Positions 31,101-46,100 of a stretch of DNA of 64,000 nucleotides are shown one piece after another. Source of the stretch: Siphonodentalium dalli (lineage: Eukaryota; Mollusca; Scaphopoda; Gadilida; Siphonodentaliidae). The number at the start of each line of letters is the position of its first letter. Positions within the stretch are counted from its first letter, which is position 1. A model generated the notes under the pieces. That model saw only the letters and a list, made by a program, of their open reading frames with translations. It was not told the DNA's origin and made no database searches. A program made the translations under genes and the position numbers. Where the stretch lies: positions 932,001 through 996,000 of the forward strand of contig CP136061.1 of the NCBI GenBank assembly GCA_032622095.1. The letters run 5' to 3'.

Positions 31101-34100
31101 ATTGTGGCAATATATGTGTGTGTCTAGACATTTTGTCGCTTTTGGCGGATTCCTCGTTTGGCGGGTTCCGTTTCCCCGCCCATTCTATGTTGGCTCTAAC
31201 AGTAGTCCAAAATTTCGTAAATCGCCAGGCAACTGTTGTAAAGGAAACAAAACATATTGCTTGATGTGTGATACGATGGGACACACCGCTTCCCTAATGT
31301 CATACATTCTGCAAATTCTTGTACTATAATGGCGTTATTGCTTGATGTGTGATAAGATTAGACATACCGTTTCCCTTTGTCATACATTATGTAAATCATT
31401 GCACTATAATGGCGTTATTGCTTGATGTGTGATAAGATTAGACATACCGTTTCCCTTTGTCATACACTCAGTAAAACATTGTACTATAATGGCGTTATTG
31501 CTTGATGTGTGATAAGATTAACATACCGTTTCCCTTTGTCATACATTATGTAAATGATTGTACTATAATGGTGTTATTGCTTGATGTGTGATAAGATTAG
31601 ACATACGGTTTCTGTTTGTCATACACTCTGTAAATCATTGTACTATAATGGCGTTATTGCTTGATGTGTCATAAGATTAGACATACCGTTTCCCTTTGTC
31701 ATACACTCTGTAAATCATTGTACTATAACGGCGTTATTGCTTGATGTGTGATACGATGGGACATACCGTTTCCCTTTGTCGTACACTCTGTAAATTATTG
31801 TACTATAAAGGCGTTATTACTTGATGTGTGATAAATTAGACATACCGTTTCCCTTTGTCGTACACTATGTAAATGCTTGTACTATAACGGCGTTATTGCT
31901 TGATGTGTGATACAATTAGACATACCGTTACCCTTTGTCATACACTCTGTAAATCATTGTACTATAATGGCGTTATTGCTTGATGTTTGATAAGGTGGGA
32001 CATACCGTTTCCCTTTGTCATACACTCTGTAAATTCTTGTACTATAACGGCGTTCCATATCGGCATCCCTGAAAGCAGACGACAGATTCGACACAAGCTC
32101 CATGCAGAGTTCAGTCCCCTTTGATGCAGGACTTAGCTCCATGCAGAGTTCAGTCCCCTGCTATGCATGACTTAGCTCCATGCAGAGTTCAGTCCCCTGC
32201 TATGCATGACTTAACGCTGCCAGCACGCACGCAGAATGAGAGGAAATCACTTACTATTTTATTTGAGACTTGTATATAGGTTACAATTCATTCTGCATCA
32301 TTTGAAAATGTCAAGATCAAGCCAGAATAAATTGTAACTGACAGAACACTTCAATAAAAAATGTTAGATTTAATTACGATAAAATACGAATGCCTGCAGC
32401 GGTCAGACATAGCGTAGCGAGGGGACTGAACTCTGCAGCTTCGATTCTACAATGTGTTTTATAATTATAAATAGATCTTAATTTCTTAAATGTATATATA
32501 TCGCATTGGTAACGCGGATGCCGTGGCTCCGTCGTTAAGCTGCATTACACTGGTTAGAGGATAAAAAGTTCAGAAGATATCAATCGAATTTTCTAACTTC
32601 AAACTGTCAGATGCACTCGAATCTTCAAATTAAATATAGGTAACTTGGAAATGGCATCAAGACATGCCAATTCGAAATATTTCCGACCGAGCGGTAGGAA
32701 TGTGTTTTATTGAGGTATGAAACCCATGGCAGTGACAGTAACTGTTGGAAATTATTGCCGAATTAACATTCATGATTTTGTGTGGAGTTCAATCAAGTGC
32801 TATATGAATAATAATTAATAAATTATTACCATCCGAATGCATTGGAATTGACACTTCATCTACCACCATTCCTAAACTTTTTAATTTTTGGCAGGCAGCT
32901 TTAACACACTCGCTAACTTCTGGCTTTGATTGTTTGAACCCCTCTGTGCACATTGCAATCTTCTTTCCTTTCATATCGACATCAAGCTGTGGAAACAGAA
33001 TCATAAGCACAACATGCAAGTGTTTCTATCACGATGGGGAAATCATGTGATTTCGATGTTGGTGTGTACTGTGACCACGCAGTAAAATGGCCGAATCTAG
33101 TGCAAACGCACAAAAACATAATGAAGTGACACAAAATATTGCATTTTAACTGTTTCGAGCATATGATAGTTTATTTTTAAACAAGTTGATACTATATTTA
33201 TTCAGAAATACTCAGTCGGAGGTTCGTGGAATACACCAGTCCATACATCTAGGACAATCCTTCGTCTGACAATTTTGGTCAGAATGTTAGAGGAAACAAC
33301 TGTGAGTTTGGACACAAATGTAACACACGGATATTCACATTTTCGCACCAGTTTCTATATACATCGATCCATTTTAGTCAGTGGATAAATGAGTTGACTA
33401 TTTTCTTACTTGAGAATGTTTTTATATTTCAAAAGGTTATACATGTCGCAATTTCTAGAACAAGACAGAGACATCACTACCAAATTCTCAAAGAAATGTG
33501 CATGTGGTGTCCTACGAACTTTCTACCCAGGATAGTGTGGGGAAGTGTATATATACAGAAGCAGAAACAAGAAGCAGAAACAAGAGGCAGAATGTGGATC
33601 TCCGTGGTTAGCGTGTCGGATCTGCTGTCAAAACATCGAGATGGTCTATTGTATCGGGGAAATTATCGCTTTGATAACCTTTGGCGAATGTGGTATATTT
33701 TAGGTCGTCTTGAAAACTTTTGTACCTATTAGACTGAAATTGTGTATATCGTATTTTAAGATGTGCAGCAGGACATGGTCAAAATTTTGGCGCAATCGGA
33801 CATAAGGGTGATATATTTTAAACGCACCAATGGCGTCATAGAGTTAGACATAGATTTAGGCTTGTATATACAGGACTAAGGGATTGCCCGTCACAAACAT
33901 GACATGCAGGAAATTAATATAATAGTCATCACTATTGATTCACTAACGATATAAAGAAAGCCGGCAAACGACGCGCAGAGTTTGTCCAGAATTTGGCTTT
34001 GGTCTTTTAAATTTTGTAATGACGGACGCCGCTGAAAACACATTCGTCTTCGTCTTGTATCAGTGAAAATATCGTCTTGATAACCTTAGGGAAACGCTTT

Positions 34101-37100
34101 ATGTCTCAGGTCGTCTTGAATATACCGATTGGCCTGAAATTTTGCGTGTCGCATATTAAGATGAATATGCTGCAGGACATGGTCAAAATGTGAGTGCAAT
34201 CGGTCATGAGGGCGATGCATTTTTTTTAATAAAAAGAATATTCCTGCAAATGGCTGCGAGAAAATAAATAAAACATTTTTTTTCATTGCATATTTTATTT
34301 TTATTTTTTTTGGCAGCCATTTCAGGACTATTTCTTATATCTGGTAAAGGACCAAAGCAACATCAATATTATTTAACCACGTTTTCAATAATCTGGCAGA
34401 CATAAATACTCAGTACTGATTCACCTTTTCAGAACGTATGTAGTTTTATGGTGATTATTCTTTAAAAAAAGTTCTGCAAATGGCTGCCAAAACAAAACTA
34501 AAATATGCCATGAAAAATGTTTTATTTTCTCGCAGACAGTCATGGTTTCTGATGGTAGGCTGAGCGCATACCCTAACTGTGTTCACAGTCTAGAACGAGA
34601 GGCCGATCACGATCGGCAGATGTTTAACCCATACCCGGGCGATAGCGATTTAGCTATAACTGATAATTTATCAAAGATATGAACACAGGTATCCATATAT
34701 CAGCACCATCTTGAATTCAATAGCTCAAATAATTTGTCTTAAGAAGGGGTTAAAGTATTTGTGGTTGCGAAGGGGGGGGGGTGTTCTAAATCTAATAACT
34801 CTATCCTTATTCATCCAAGGACCTATCTATGTGAGATCCAAGGGTTTAGTTATTTCTGAGGATATGTTTATAAGTTGAAGTTAGCTCATTGGAAACAAAA
34901 CTACCAGCTATTCAAATCTCATTCACTTCTAAAGAGAAATTATAATTAGTTGACAAGCCAGACTGCATAGAACAACATGTGGGATTCCATCTCATATTTA
35001 ATTTGAACTTTAATGACCCCCCCCCCCCATTCTTCCCAGTTGTTATTTGTTTATCAATCATGTCAAAAATGCATGTAGTTTATGCAGTATAATTCAAAAA
35101 TGTTATCTATATAATGTTATACAGCCATGTTATACAGCCATTATATGGTGCGGATGCTGGCCCCAATGATCCCTAAATCGAAAAGATTACCATAGTTAAT
35201 ATAAAGGAATGTAACACTGAATCAAATGGTTTCAAGACATAACAATATTTTACAAGTAGCTTGCAGACTAAAACACATAACCTTCACTGTTAATCTTTTA
35301 AGCACTCTGTGGTCCCCAAAATTCAGTCAACCATGACAATATGAACAGATGGGAAAATAAGGTTCCTGGCAATATTATCTGCCATATTGATTTTCAAAAT
35401 AATGCATCACCTATAATCTGTAAGCATATTCAATTGGTGTCTTATTGAACGTTCATTAACTAATGAACCTGATTCAAAAAGAGGGTTCATTTAATATGTT
35501 TCTGCATAATACAAACAATAATGTAGATTTATCAGCTTGTAACCTATTGCATATAACAATTATATTGGCTATTAGCCATTATTTTAATGTAATATCAAAA
35601 GAATGTGTCTGAAGGGTTAATATATTTTTCAAAAATCAATTAATCAATTCCACAATCCATAGAAAGGAAGAGCCCATGTGCATTAAAGCATAAATCTGTT
35701 GGAAACTTGGAAAGGGTTAATTATTTTCTAAGCATATCAATGGAATATGCAGACAATTGTGTAGGTCATGGGTCAATTATCAGGCAGCCTGTAATGAAAT
35801 TTCAAAATTAGATAAACAAGAGCCTGGTGTCATTTATCAAATTTGACAATTAACCAGCCATCAGTATAATATTGTTTGTTTATCTTGGTATCCATCTAAC
35901 CACTTGGCCATAGCTAAATAGCAATTAATCATTTCATGAGCTGTTTACAATCTACATGGGCATACACCAGGGAATGTTATCATTATATTTCCAATAGAGT
36001 TGTCCACCATTCGACCATATACCAGTGTATTTCATTATAAGTCACTTGAATTATAAAGGGCCATAACTCTGTTAAAATATATCGGATCAAACCCAAATTT
36101 GAACTTGATCTGTATTTTGGGGTGAGGACCACATGTACCAAATTTGGTGCAGATCAGATGAAAAATGTTTTGAGTCATAGCAGCTTGCGTGAGTTCTAAG
36201 TAAACATTAAGAGTGAAAAGGGTTAATTAAATGATACCAAAAACCATACAGATGAAGACCGTGCTAAGAAAAACCTAGGTAAGAAATATGAGGCAGATCA
36301 GAAGATATATGTTCAACTTATTACATTGGATAGCATGTGTGTGAAGGGTCAATTATTTTCTAAACTGATCAACTAATCGATACCAAAAACTATACAGGTG
36401 AGGGGTGTGTCATCATAAACCTACATATCAAATATGAAAACAATCAGACAAAAAATACTTTGGTTATAGCATCGGATAGCTCATGACTATGTGCGGATGA
36501 AAAGTGTTAATAATTTCTAAACCGATCAACCGATCGATACCAAAAACTATACAGGTGAGGAGTGTGTCATCATAAACATGCACATAAAATTTGAACAAGA
36601 TCCGATAAAAAATATTCGAGTAAATGAATCGGATAGCAAGTGTCTACGGACAGACGGACAGACGGACAGACAGACAGACGGACAGACGGACAGACGGACG
36701 GACGGACGACGGATGGTTGATCCGGACGTCGGCATTATGTGTACCATACATGGTATGGGTACACATAAAAATGCAGTGTGTTTTTTTGGAAAATATTTCC
36801 TATCAAACTGTCTATCGCCCTACATGAAAACATAGTTGCTTTTATTTTTTTTATCTGTCATATAGTGAGAATACATACGAGTTGTTATAATACTATAGCA
36901 TACATTGGTTATAAATGATGTTTTTTCCCTTCAGGTTGATTGCTTGAAGTTGAGATTTGTTTTAATTCACGAATGTGGCGCCTTCTTAAATAAATGGATA
37001 GGAAATTATATATTAAGCAAAATATTTGATGGTTTAAAAGGACTTTGAACATAATTTATTTAATTTTAGTTATTTTTTTCAATAACAAAAATTATGTTAT

Positions 37101-40100
37101 TTTGTATTTATAGGTCTATAGTTTATATTGAGCCTTGTATATATACGAGAATACTCATATTATAACCAACGTGAGACCATGTGATCCTTACCAACTGTGT
37201 ATATTCAGGTACTTTTATGTCTGGACTCTGTCTTGGGTCCAAACCGCCGTCGTAGCCAGCAATGGTCTGAATAAAGAAAACAAATATCTTGTCATATACC
37301 AATCCAAAATCTACCATGTAATTAAATCAGATGTAAGTGAGAATACTGCTGAACACTCGATTGAATGGCCTGTTTTTAAGGATGCCTTGTAGCCGAGGTC
37401 GTGGCCAATGATGATTATGGTGGATGCCACAATCGCAATCTGCATTATATGATGAGTTTGTGGGTTCTAATCCTGATAAGGGCGAAAATCGAGACTGATT
37501 TTCAAGCTTGATTTGAGTTGAGGGACATATCGATGTACCATTTCGGTCGCAATATTACCATTTCAACAGAAAATTGGTATTTTTTCAGGAACATATGCAC
37601 AACCTACCAAGTCTCATACTTTCTTGTGTAAACGCCCTCATCGTGTAGTCACCAATTTGTACTTTGATAATTGCCCATACGCAAAGATGGGACATGGGGA
37701 CATTTCCAACGGCACCCCCATCCCATTGAACATTGGACCGGGTTTAAACCCAAGTTTCACAAAAATCGATTGGTATTCCCACCCTTTGGGTTGGACAACT
37801 GTTTGAAATTTCCAACCTGACAACCCACTAAGGTCAGCTAAGGTTGGAAAATTTCAAATAACAATTTCCGATCACATTATACAATATGCTACTGTTGGTC
37901 TAAAAAAAAAAAAATTATATTAAAAAACCCTATAGGGAGCCCCATACAGGTGGCAGCTTGTATAGCTAAGTGTCGTCTGCTCATGTCTGTGAGAGGCTCC
38001 ATAAGGGTAATTAGATTGTATAAAATCACGATATGTTATTTTTGTTTACATTTATTAGCAGTTATAAAAATAATATAAAATTTGTTAGGCCAATGCATTC
38101 TCTTATATATGCGAGGCGACCTATGGTCGACTCGCATATATAAGAGAATGCATTGGCACAGGGTATTTGTACAATGTAGTTTATATGTAACTCTTGTTGC
38201 AGTATTGGTTGGAAAATCAAGAGGTGTGAACATTTTGACAAAAGTTGTGGGGGGGTAGACACAATCCCAATCCCAAACAGCCATCTGCCCCCCATGGCAC
38301 TGGACCGCTTACATGTAATGGATAGAGTGCCCTCGTCTGAGTGTATAACTACATCATTTACATTGGGGAAACTACCCTTCTGATGAGTGTGCCCTTGTCC
38401 ATAATGAATCGTATCGAAATAAGTTTAATAACTAATTCGTGGCCATATTGGATCCATCCAGCCCTGTTCCGTGGTTTTAGTGCTGTAGGTCAAAGTTCTT
38501 GAGTAGCATTTCCATATGTGGAGCTTATTAATATTCATGACTTCCATATATGGAAATGTTACTCCAGAACTTTGACCTGTAGCACTAAAACCACCGAACA
38601 GGGCTGGGTGGATCCAATATGGCCGCGTCTCAGTGACAAGGAGTATACATGTAGATTTCCAATCGTGTTTAAACGAGATCACTGATATATTGGATCCATC
38701 CACCCCCGTTCCGCTCATTCAGTGCTACATGTAAACGTTCTGAAGGAGCTTTTGAATATTCGTTAATATGATATATCGAATATTCAAAGCTCTTGATCCA
38801 CGGAATGGGGGTTGGGTGGATCCAATACTCTCAGTGAACTTGCTTATTACATTATTTAATTAGTAGAGAACTTTTGCGGCAATTCACAATTGTTTTGCAC
38901 CTTTAAGAAAGAATAAAGTATATTACCTCCAACAACAAGGCACAGTCATGCACCGTCCGAGCCATCGGCCCTGTGAAGTCTAGCGTGATGCATATGGGGT
39001 AGATGCCCGTGTAAGGCACGAGGCCCCAGGTGGGCTTCAGACCTACGATTCCGCAGTACGATGAAGGAATCCTAATAGATCCTCCCTGGTCGCCTCCTAT
39101 CGCCATGTCGATTTCACCCAACTGCACCTGTCATAGGAATTTTCATTGATATAACAAGATAGTCAATGACTGTGGGTCACTCACCAGACTGTAAAGACTG
39201 AGAAGACTGGGACTATGATGACTACCGGTTGAACAGTCAGTACTTGACAAAATCACTTAAGACAAGTAGTTCTAAACATGGATATAACTGGAGGTTCTCA
39301 GATGAGCAGGGCTCTTCACCTTGAACTTTCTAATTGCACACCACTGACAAATCTCCAACATCTTACTGTTTAAAGAAGACAACCATCCCGGTACCACAGT
39401 ACTAAGTTCACAAAAATCCTTTTCACACCCCTCTTAGGTTGAAATTTACACAACCTGACACCCCATTAAGTTATAATTTGTGGCCAATTCTGTCCAACAG
39501 TTTAACCTGAAGTGGGAACATATGGACTGTTGATTTAAAAACATACATGTTGGAAAATCAAACTATGATAACAATTCTAACCTATTTTGGTGTGAACATC
39601 TAATCTACAACTATTGTTGTATCAGGCAGGGGGGGGTCTGGAAAAAATTGCACATATAGGGCCCAAAAAGTTTTTTTCCGACATCGAGGGACCCACCACC
39701 CCATTTTTGCAAAAAAAATATTTTTTTCCTCCAAATTTTGGGGACCCACACCCCCGTTTCTCATGTTTTTATAAAAATTTCAGAGGTTTTTTTTAGCCGT
39801 TCTTCAATAACTGTGTTAACTGCCTTACTAATTGGTAAACACAGATCAGAAAAACGAAAAATATACTGTAATTCCATGTGTTTCCTGGTGTTTTCAGTAT
39901 CTAACAACAATATTAATTAAGCATTGTGTAGGTACACTATGTCACAAATTGCCCTAGACCCAATTATAGCCTTAATATATCGAGTGTGTTGTGTCTGACA
40001 GAGAACACTGGCCAGTGTAAATAGTGGTAAACAGGTCAGGGGTTCCACAATTATATGTGCATGGTCAAAGAACTCTTTAGTCTTATCCAACGGGATGGGG

Positions 40101-43100
40101 TGGGGAGGGGAATTGTTTTTTGGTTATGTATACACATAGATATATGGTTACTATACTGCCCGATATTAGTCGGCGGTATATAGTTGACGTCTCGAGTCGT
40201 CTGTCCGTACAAACATTTTGAATTTTAACTCAAAAGTCAGTTGTCATATTTGATGCCCTATGGCATGGTGACGGACCAGAAATGGGGGACGAATATGCAT
40301 AATATCGCGGGTTGTGACCACCAATGCCTACCAGAGTTATGGGCCCTGTTCGACTTTATGAAATTCAGTCCATAACAAGTTTTTGCAATATAAGTTAAGT
40401 GTCGGTTGTCAAATTTTGATGTGGTTTGGTATGGTGATAGACCAGAATGAAGAATTGAATGTCATTTCTCAATGCATCTGAATGCATCACATTATTTCAG
40501 TTCATCTATTTGTAAGTGATAACAGTATACAATTAGTATTTTAGTTTCGTCTTGTTGAGCAGTAAAGCTCCCAGATGTATTAAGTTCGGAAATTCAATGA
40601 GAATAGCGTCACCTTCATTTGGGATTGTCTGAGCAGTAAACCATCATAACCAATTCATTTTTATTTGGATAATTGTTGCAAATTAACATTACTTGCAATC
40701 ATTCAAGATGAGAAATAACCAGAAGGAATGAATTTGACTACATGCCAGAACAAGACAGTATTTCAGACATTAGAAATTTATGAGATACCCTTTTCAATTT
40801 AATGTTATGCAACAATCAGGTTAATGATATCTACTAGTAGTCATCATTGAGTATTCACCATGTAGTATCCAATTTGTAATAGAGTTTTTTTGTTTTAATA
40901 CTTTTATTCAGATAATACAACTGGGTAATATATTAATTTTGTTACTAAATATTTCTTCCGTTGATCATAAGTTTCCTGAACGTTAATACGGTGGTCCACT
41001 GTGAAGTGGTCCGGGATACTGTGAAATCCAGAATGTTGCTAAATCTGAGGCTAAAGAGTCACTTTAGCTGCCTATATAGCCCTATACCAACAAGCATGGT
41101 ACTAACATGCTTACAAACAACATTACATGGTCAGTACTTGTAAATTGTTTGAAAAAAAACCATTTTGGAAAACAATTACAAGCACCATTTTTTCCGCCTC
41201 TGGACCACCCACCCACCCCGGCCCTATATACGGAATTTTTTTGCAGACCCCCCCCTGTATCAGGTATGAAATTTTCACGTGGTTAAACTTTGATTAAAGT
41301 AGGGGGTCAAAACTCCACCCCCTCTACACTCCCTCGGATCATATGGCCATGATCAACGCTCTGAAAAATATTCCAGGAGTAAATAAACCTGAGTGACATT
41401 ATGTCTTCAAGCTGCCGTGAGCAAATGTCGCAAATTGCAAAAGAAAAACAAAAGTGGCTCAAGAAAATGTGCTAGTGGTTAAAGAAAGTGGCTCAAAGAA
41501 TTTAGGTGTGTGGCTCTTAAAATAACTGCCGTCGGACTAGACTGGTGCGACTCAAGAACAAACTAAAAAAATTTAGTGTCAAACTTTTCAGAATGTTTTT
41601 GGATAGAATGATCATTACTCTTCAAAATAAAAAAAATGGGCCACCTTGAAAATGTCCTTGAATCCAAGATGGCTGCCAAAATCCAAGATGGCCGCCATAA
41701 GGCCAATTTTCCTATCTTGTATCACATTGATGGTGCTGAATTTAGGTTTTATCAGCATGAAACCTTAATATATGCATGACTAAACTGTTGCCAGATGATA
41801 ACTTGATAAAAACACTAACAAACCAACCATATTGATGATAATTTTGATTCAAAATGGCCGCCAAAATCCTAAATGGCCACCATAAGGCCAATTTTCCTAT
41901 CATGTATAATGTTGCTGGGACTGAAAGTTAGTCTTATCAGCATGCAACATTGATGATTGTATGTCTTATTTATTCTTAGATGATGAATTAATAAAAAAAA
42001 AATATATATTAACCACATTAACGATGACTGTTATTTCAAAATGGCCGCCATATTTCAAAATGGCCACCATGAGGCCAATGTTCCTATCTTGTATCACATT
42101 GATGGTGTTGAATTTAGGTTTTATCAGCATGAAACCTTAATATATGCATGACTAAACTGTTGTCAGATAATAACTTGATAAAATATAATAACAAACCAAC
42201 CATATTGATGATGATTTTGTTCGAAAATGGCCACCAAAATCCAAAATGGCCGCCATAAGGCCAATTTTCCTATCATGTGTAATGTTGCTGGGACTGAAAG
42301 TTAGTCTTATCAGCATGAAACATTGATGTTTGTACGTCTTAATTATTCTTAGATGATGAGTTAATAAAAAAAACTAATATATTAACCACTTTAATGATGA
42401 ATGTTATTTCAAAATGGCCACCAAAATCCAAAATGGCCACCATAAGGCTAATTTTCCTATCATGTGTTATGTTTCTGGGACATAAAGTTAGTCTTAAATT
42501 ATCAGAATGAAACATTGATATATGTACATCTTAATTGTTCTTAGCTGATGAATTAATAAAAGATACTAATAAATTAACCACATTAATGATGAATTTTAGT
42601 TCAAAATGGTCGCCAGAATCCAAAATGGCCACCATAAGGGCAATTTTCTTGTCATATGTAATGTTGCTGTGAATGAAAGTTAGTCTTAGCAGTATGAAAC
42701 ATTGATGTATGTATGTCTTAATTGTTCTTAAATGATGAATTAATAACAAAAAACTAATGTTAACCACATTGATAATGAATGTTATTTCAAAATGGCCACC
42801 AAAATCCAAAATGGCCACCATTTGTTTAATTTTCCTATCATGTGTAATGATGCTGGGACTGAAAGTTGGCCTTATCAGCATGAAACCTTGATGCATGTAT
42901 GTCTTAATAGTTCTTAGATGGTGGATTAATATAAAAAACCTAATAAAATGACCACATTGATAATGAATATATTACACAATGGCCGCCAAAATCGAAAACG
43001 GCCGCCACAAGTTCAATTTTCCTAACGTGTGTAATATTGCTGTTACTGAAAGTTAGTCTTATCGGCATGAAACATTGATGTTTGTATGTCTTAACTGTTC

Positions 43101-46100
43101 TTAAATTATGAATTAATAAAAAAAAATGGACCGCATTAATAATGAATGTTATTTCAAAATGGACGCCATATGGTCAATTTTCCTACCATGTGTTATGTTG
43201 CTGGGACTTAAAGTTAGTCTTATCAGCATGAAACATTAATGTATGTATGTCTTGAAGATGGTCTATCTCTTCACATAACAAGTTTTATATAGATTCGTGG
43301 GTATAAAATGATAAATATGAATATAACACCTCTGTTCAGAGACGCTTAGAACTATCAATTAATTTTTATTCTATTTGTAATATTTTTTATGCGATGATTA
43401 AATGGGACATACATTTGTTACTATTTTAGAACAGACCGTTCAGGCGATATCAGGTAGTGGTTAATCGAGTTTACCCATTGCACTGAAGATTAAATGTCCC
43501 AGATTGATTGTTTGTATTGTTGAATTCCATAGTTATAAGCGATAATGAGTCAAATTAAAGTTTATTTATGACAAAATTACACAATAAAATTTCTGGTCGC
43601 TGTTAACAGTAACCACTATTGGTGGTTAGATAAACGATTACACATGTTTATACCAGAACATATGATCAAAATATAATCAATATAATATATTATACCATGT
43701 AAACTATATAACACGTGTTTGCAAAGAGATAGACCATCTTTAATTGTTCTTAGACAATGAATTAATAAAATGAAAGTGTCAATGACACTGTAGCTCAATG
43801 TGGAGAGGGGATAATGTCATATCTTAGAGTCAATGGAGCAATAAGGAATGTGGAAAGTTTAAATGTTTAAGTTATACGAGATGTCAACCCAGAGAGACAT
43901 CTGAAGTTTGGGATCAATGGTCAATCGGATGTAAAAATAATGTTAGCTGTAGGGCAAGCCGAGGGATTTAGTCATGCAAAAAGTAAAATCAAAGATTGCT
44001 GTTGGCGGCCATATTTTTCAATGAAATTAAAAAAAATATATTACAGCTTCAATGAAGTTTGGTGATTATCACATCAGGGATGTGGCCTGTAGGTATGCCA
44101 CAGGATTTAGTCACGCGAAAAGTAAAATATAAGGGGCTTCCGGCGACGATGTTTTTCATTAAAAACAAGGAAACAGATATGCTTGGCGACTCTTTCCTGA
44201 GGGATGTAACATTCGTAACGGTTGGTGCAGAGGGGAGTAAATGCCTGCCTAGTTCATGGAGGGTGACGACGACGATATGATTATGAAGATCGCGACGACA
44301 ATGATTATATGTGGTGATGATAATGATGATTATTATTATTATGACGATGAAATTGGTGATGATGAAAATGTTCATTATGACGCTCGCTGTACGTGTATAT
44401 TTTGTACATTCAACATTTCTTCATTCTATCTATCTTTTGTATTTAATTTTGTTTTCTCGTGTCAAATTGGATCAGAGAATGAAGCAACTATTAAGGCAAT
44501 ATTCACTGAGAACACCACTTTACACATCATACCTCTTCCCCAAAATGGCAGTGTGATCAACTCCTATACGGAGAGAATGTAGGCGATAATGGACACCCTT
44601 GAATTATAGCACATCTTAGTTTGCGCTGAAGAGGCCATCCACAGCAAACTTCTGATAATGTCATGGATATAGAATGGAACATATGACAAGATTGATCCTT
44701 CTGGCATACGCCTTCGCTCAAATACACATTGTCTGTGACTCACGGCCATATTGGATCCATCCAGCCTGCTCTGTTGTTTAGTGTTACAGGTCAAATATCT
44801 GGAGTATCATTCCATATATGGAATTCATGAATATTCAAAAGCTCCAGATATGGAATGCTACTCCAGAACTATGACCTGTAACACTAAAAACGGAATGGGG
44901 CTGTATGGATCCAATATGGCCGCGATCCAGTGACAAAGCTTATTAGGCCATCTCACACATGGTGGACGAAGGTTGACCACATGCGTTATGCCAGCATACA
45001 AATAGTTTGCAGCTTCTACCGAGACGGTGTGTGCGTTCATGCCGGCTTACCATATCTTAACCGGGTGCGACACAACTTCATTCCAATATAGAATCAGGAA
45101 AATGAGTTATCTGAAGAAGATGATCAGTCATAAGAAAATGGGACTGTTAAAAACCCTTGGTTCATCGAAGACAACCTGTTCTGATATCCGCGTTGCCCAA
45201 ACACTCATACGATGATATGTATACATAGCGTCACAGATAACAACTCCATAACTACAACAATGGTTTGAATGCTTAAAGGTACTCAACCCGTAAAGAGGGT
45301 CCCCATCTCAACAGATTCCAACAACAACAATCCGATCAGAGGGTCCTATATTACTATTTCTTTGGCTTTGGGGGTAAAAAATATTTGATTCGAGTCGAGG
45401 AACCCATCAAACAAAGCTCAGAGTTATTAGATATTGATTTTTCAAATTTGTTATGTTCTCGAGATGAGTACCAATAACTGCCGTAATCTGCTCTGGATGT
45501 GTACTCCAAATCTATTCAAACAGACAAGGATGAATAACTCTAAAATCAAGTGGTAATTTTAACGCAATTTTGACTGAGTTCTGGGCCAGATAGTATTCCC
45601 GATAATGAAAAATAATAGATTTCTAAAATCGATATCTAACAAATCTGAGCTTTGATGGGTGACTTCCTCGACTCGAATCAAATATTTTTGACCCCCGAAG
45701 CCATTTAAATAGTAATTGAGAGGAGTTTTATCGGGTTGAGTACCTTTAAACTGGCTCACACTATCACATTACTCTGGCTACACAAATCTCAAATCTAAAT
45801 ATGATAGTGTGACACCAGACAGTGTTGATGGAACAGAGAAGTCAGTGTCACATATAGTTGCTCAGATTGATGACAGCAGCATCAGTGATGATAATGATGA
45901 AACTTTAAACGCTGACAATTCAGACAGTAATCATTACACACTAGTTATAGCAAGTTTATTGTTGAAACTATTATACGTCAAACTATCTATAAACGAGTAA
46001 TATGTGGTTCCGTGTATCCTTGATTTATCATATCAACAGATAGTGAACCGATTAGTGAAATCACTCTTTTCTATTTCTGCATCGCTCAACTCACAGGTAC

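Noticed and set aside
36547-36835. Frames over the GACGGACA tract ([24 protein letters not shown])
   Set aside because: Microsatellite translation artefact.
42531-42896. 121-codon minus-strand frame in the satellite arm
   Set aside because: Follows the 185-bp satellite unit; similar frames recur in the opposite arm and none has a protein signature.
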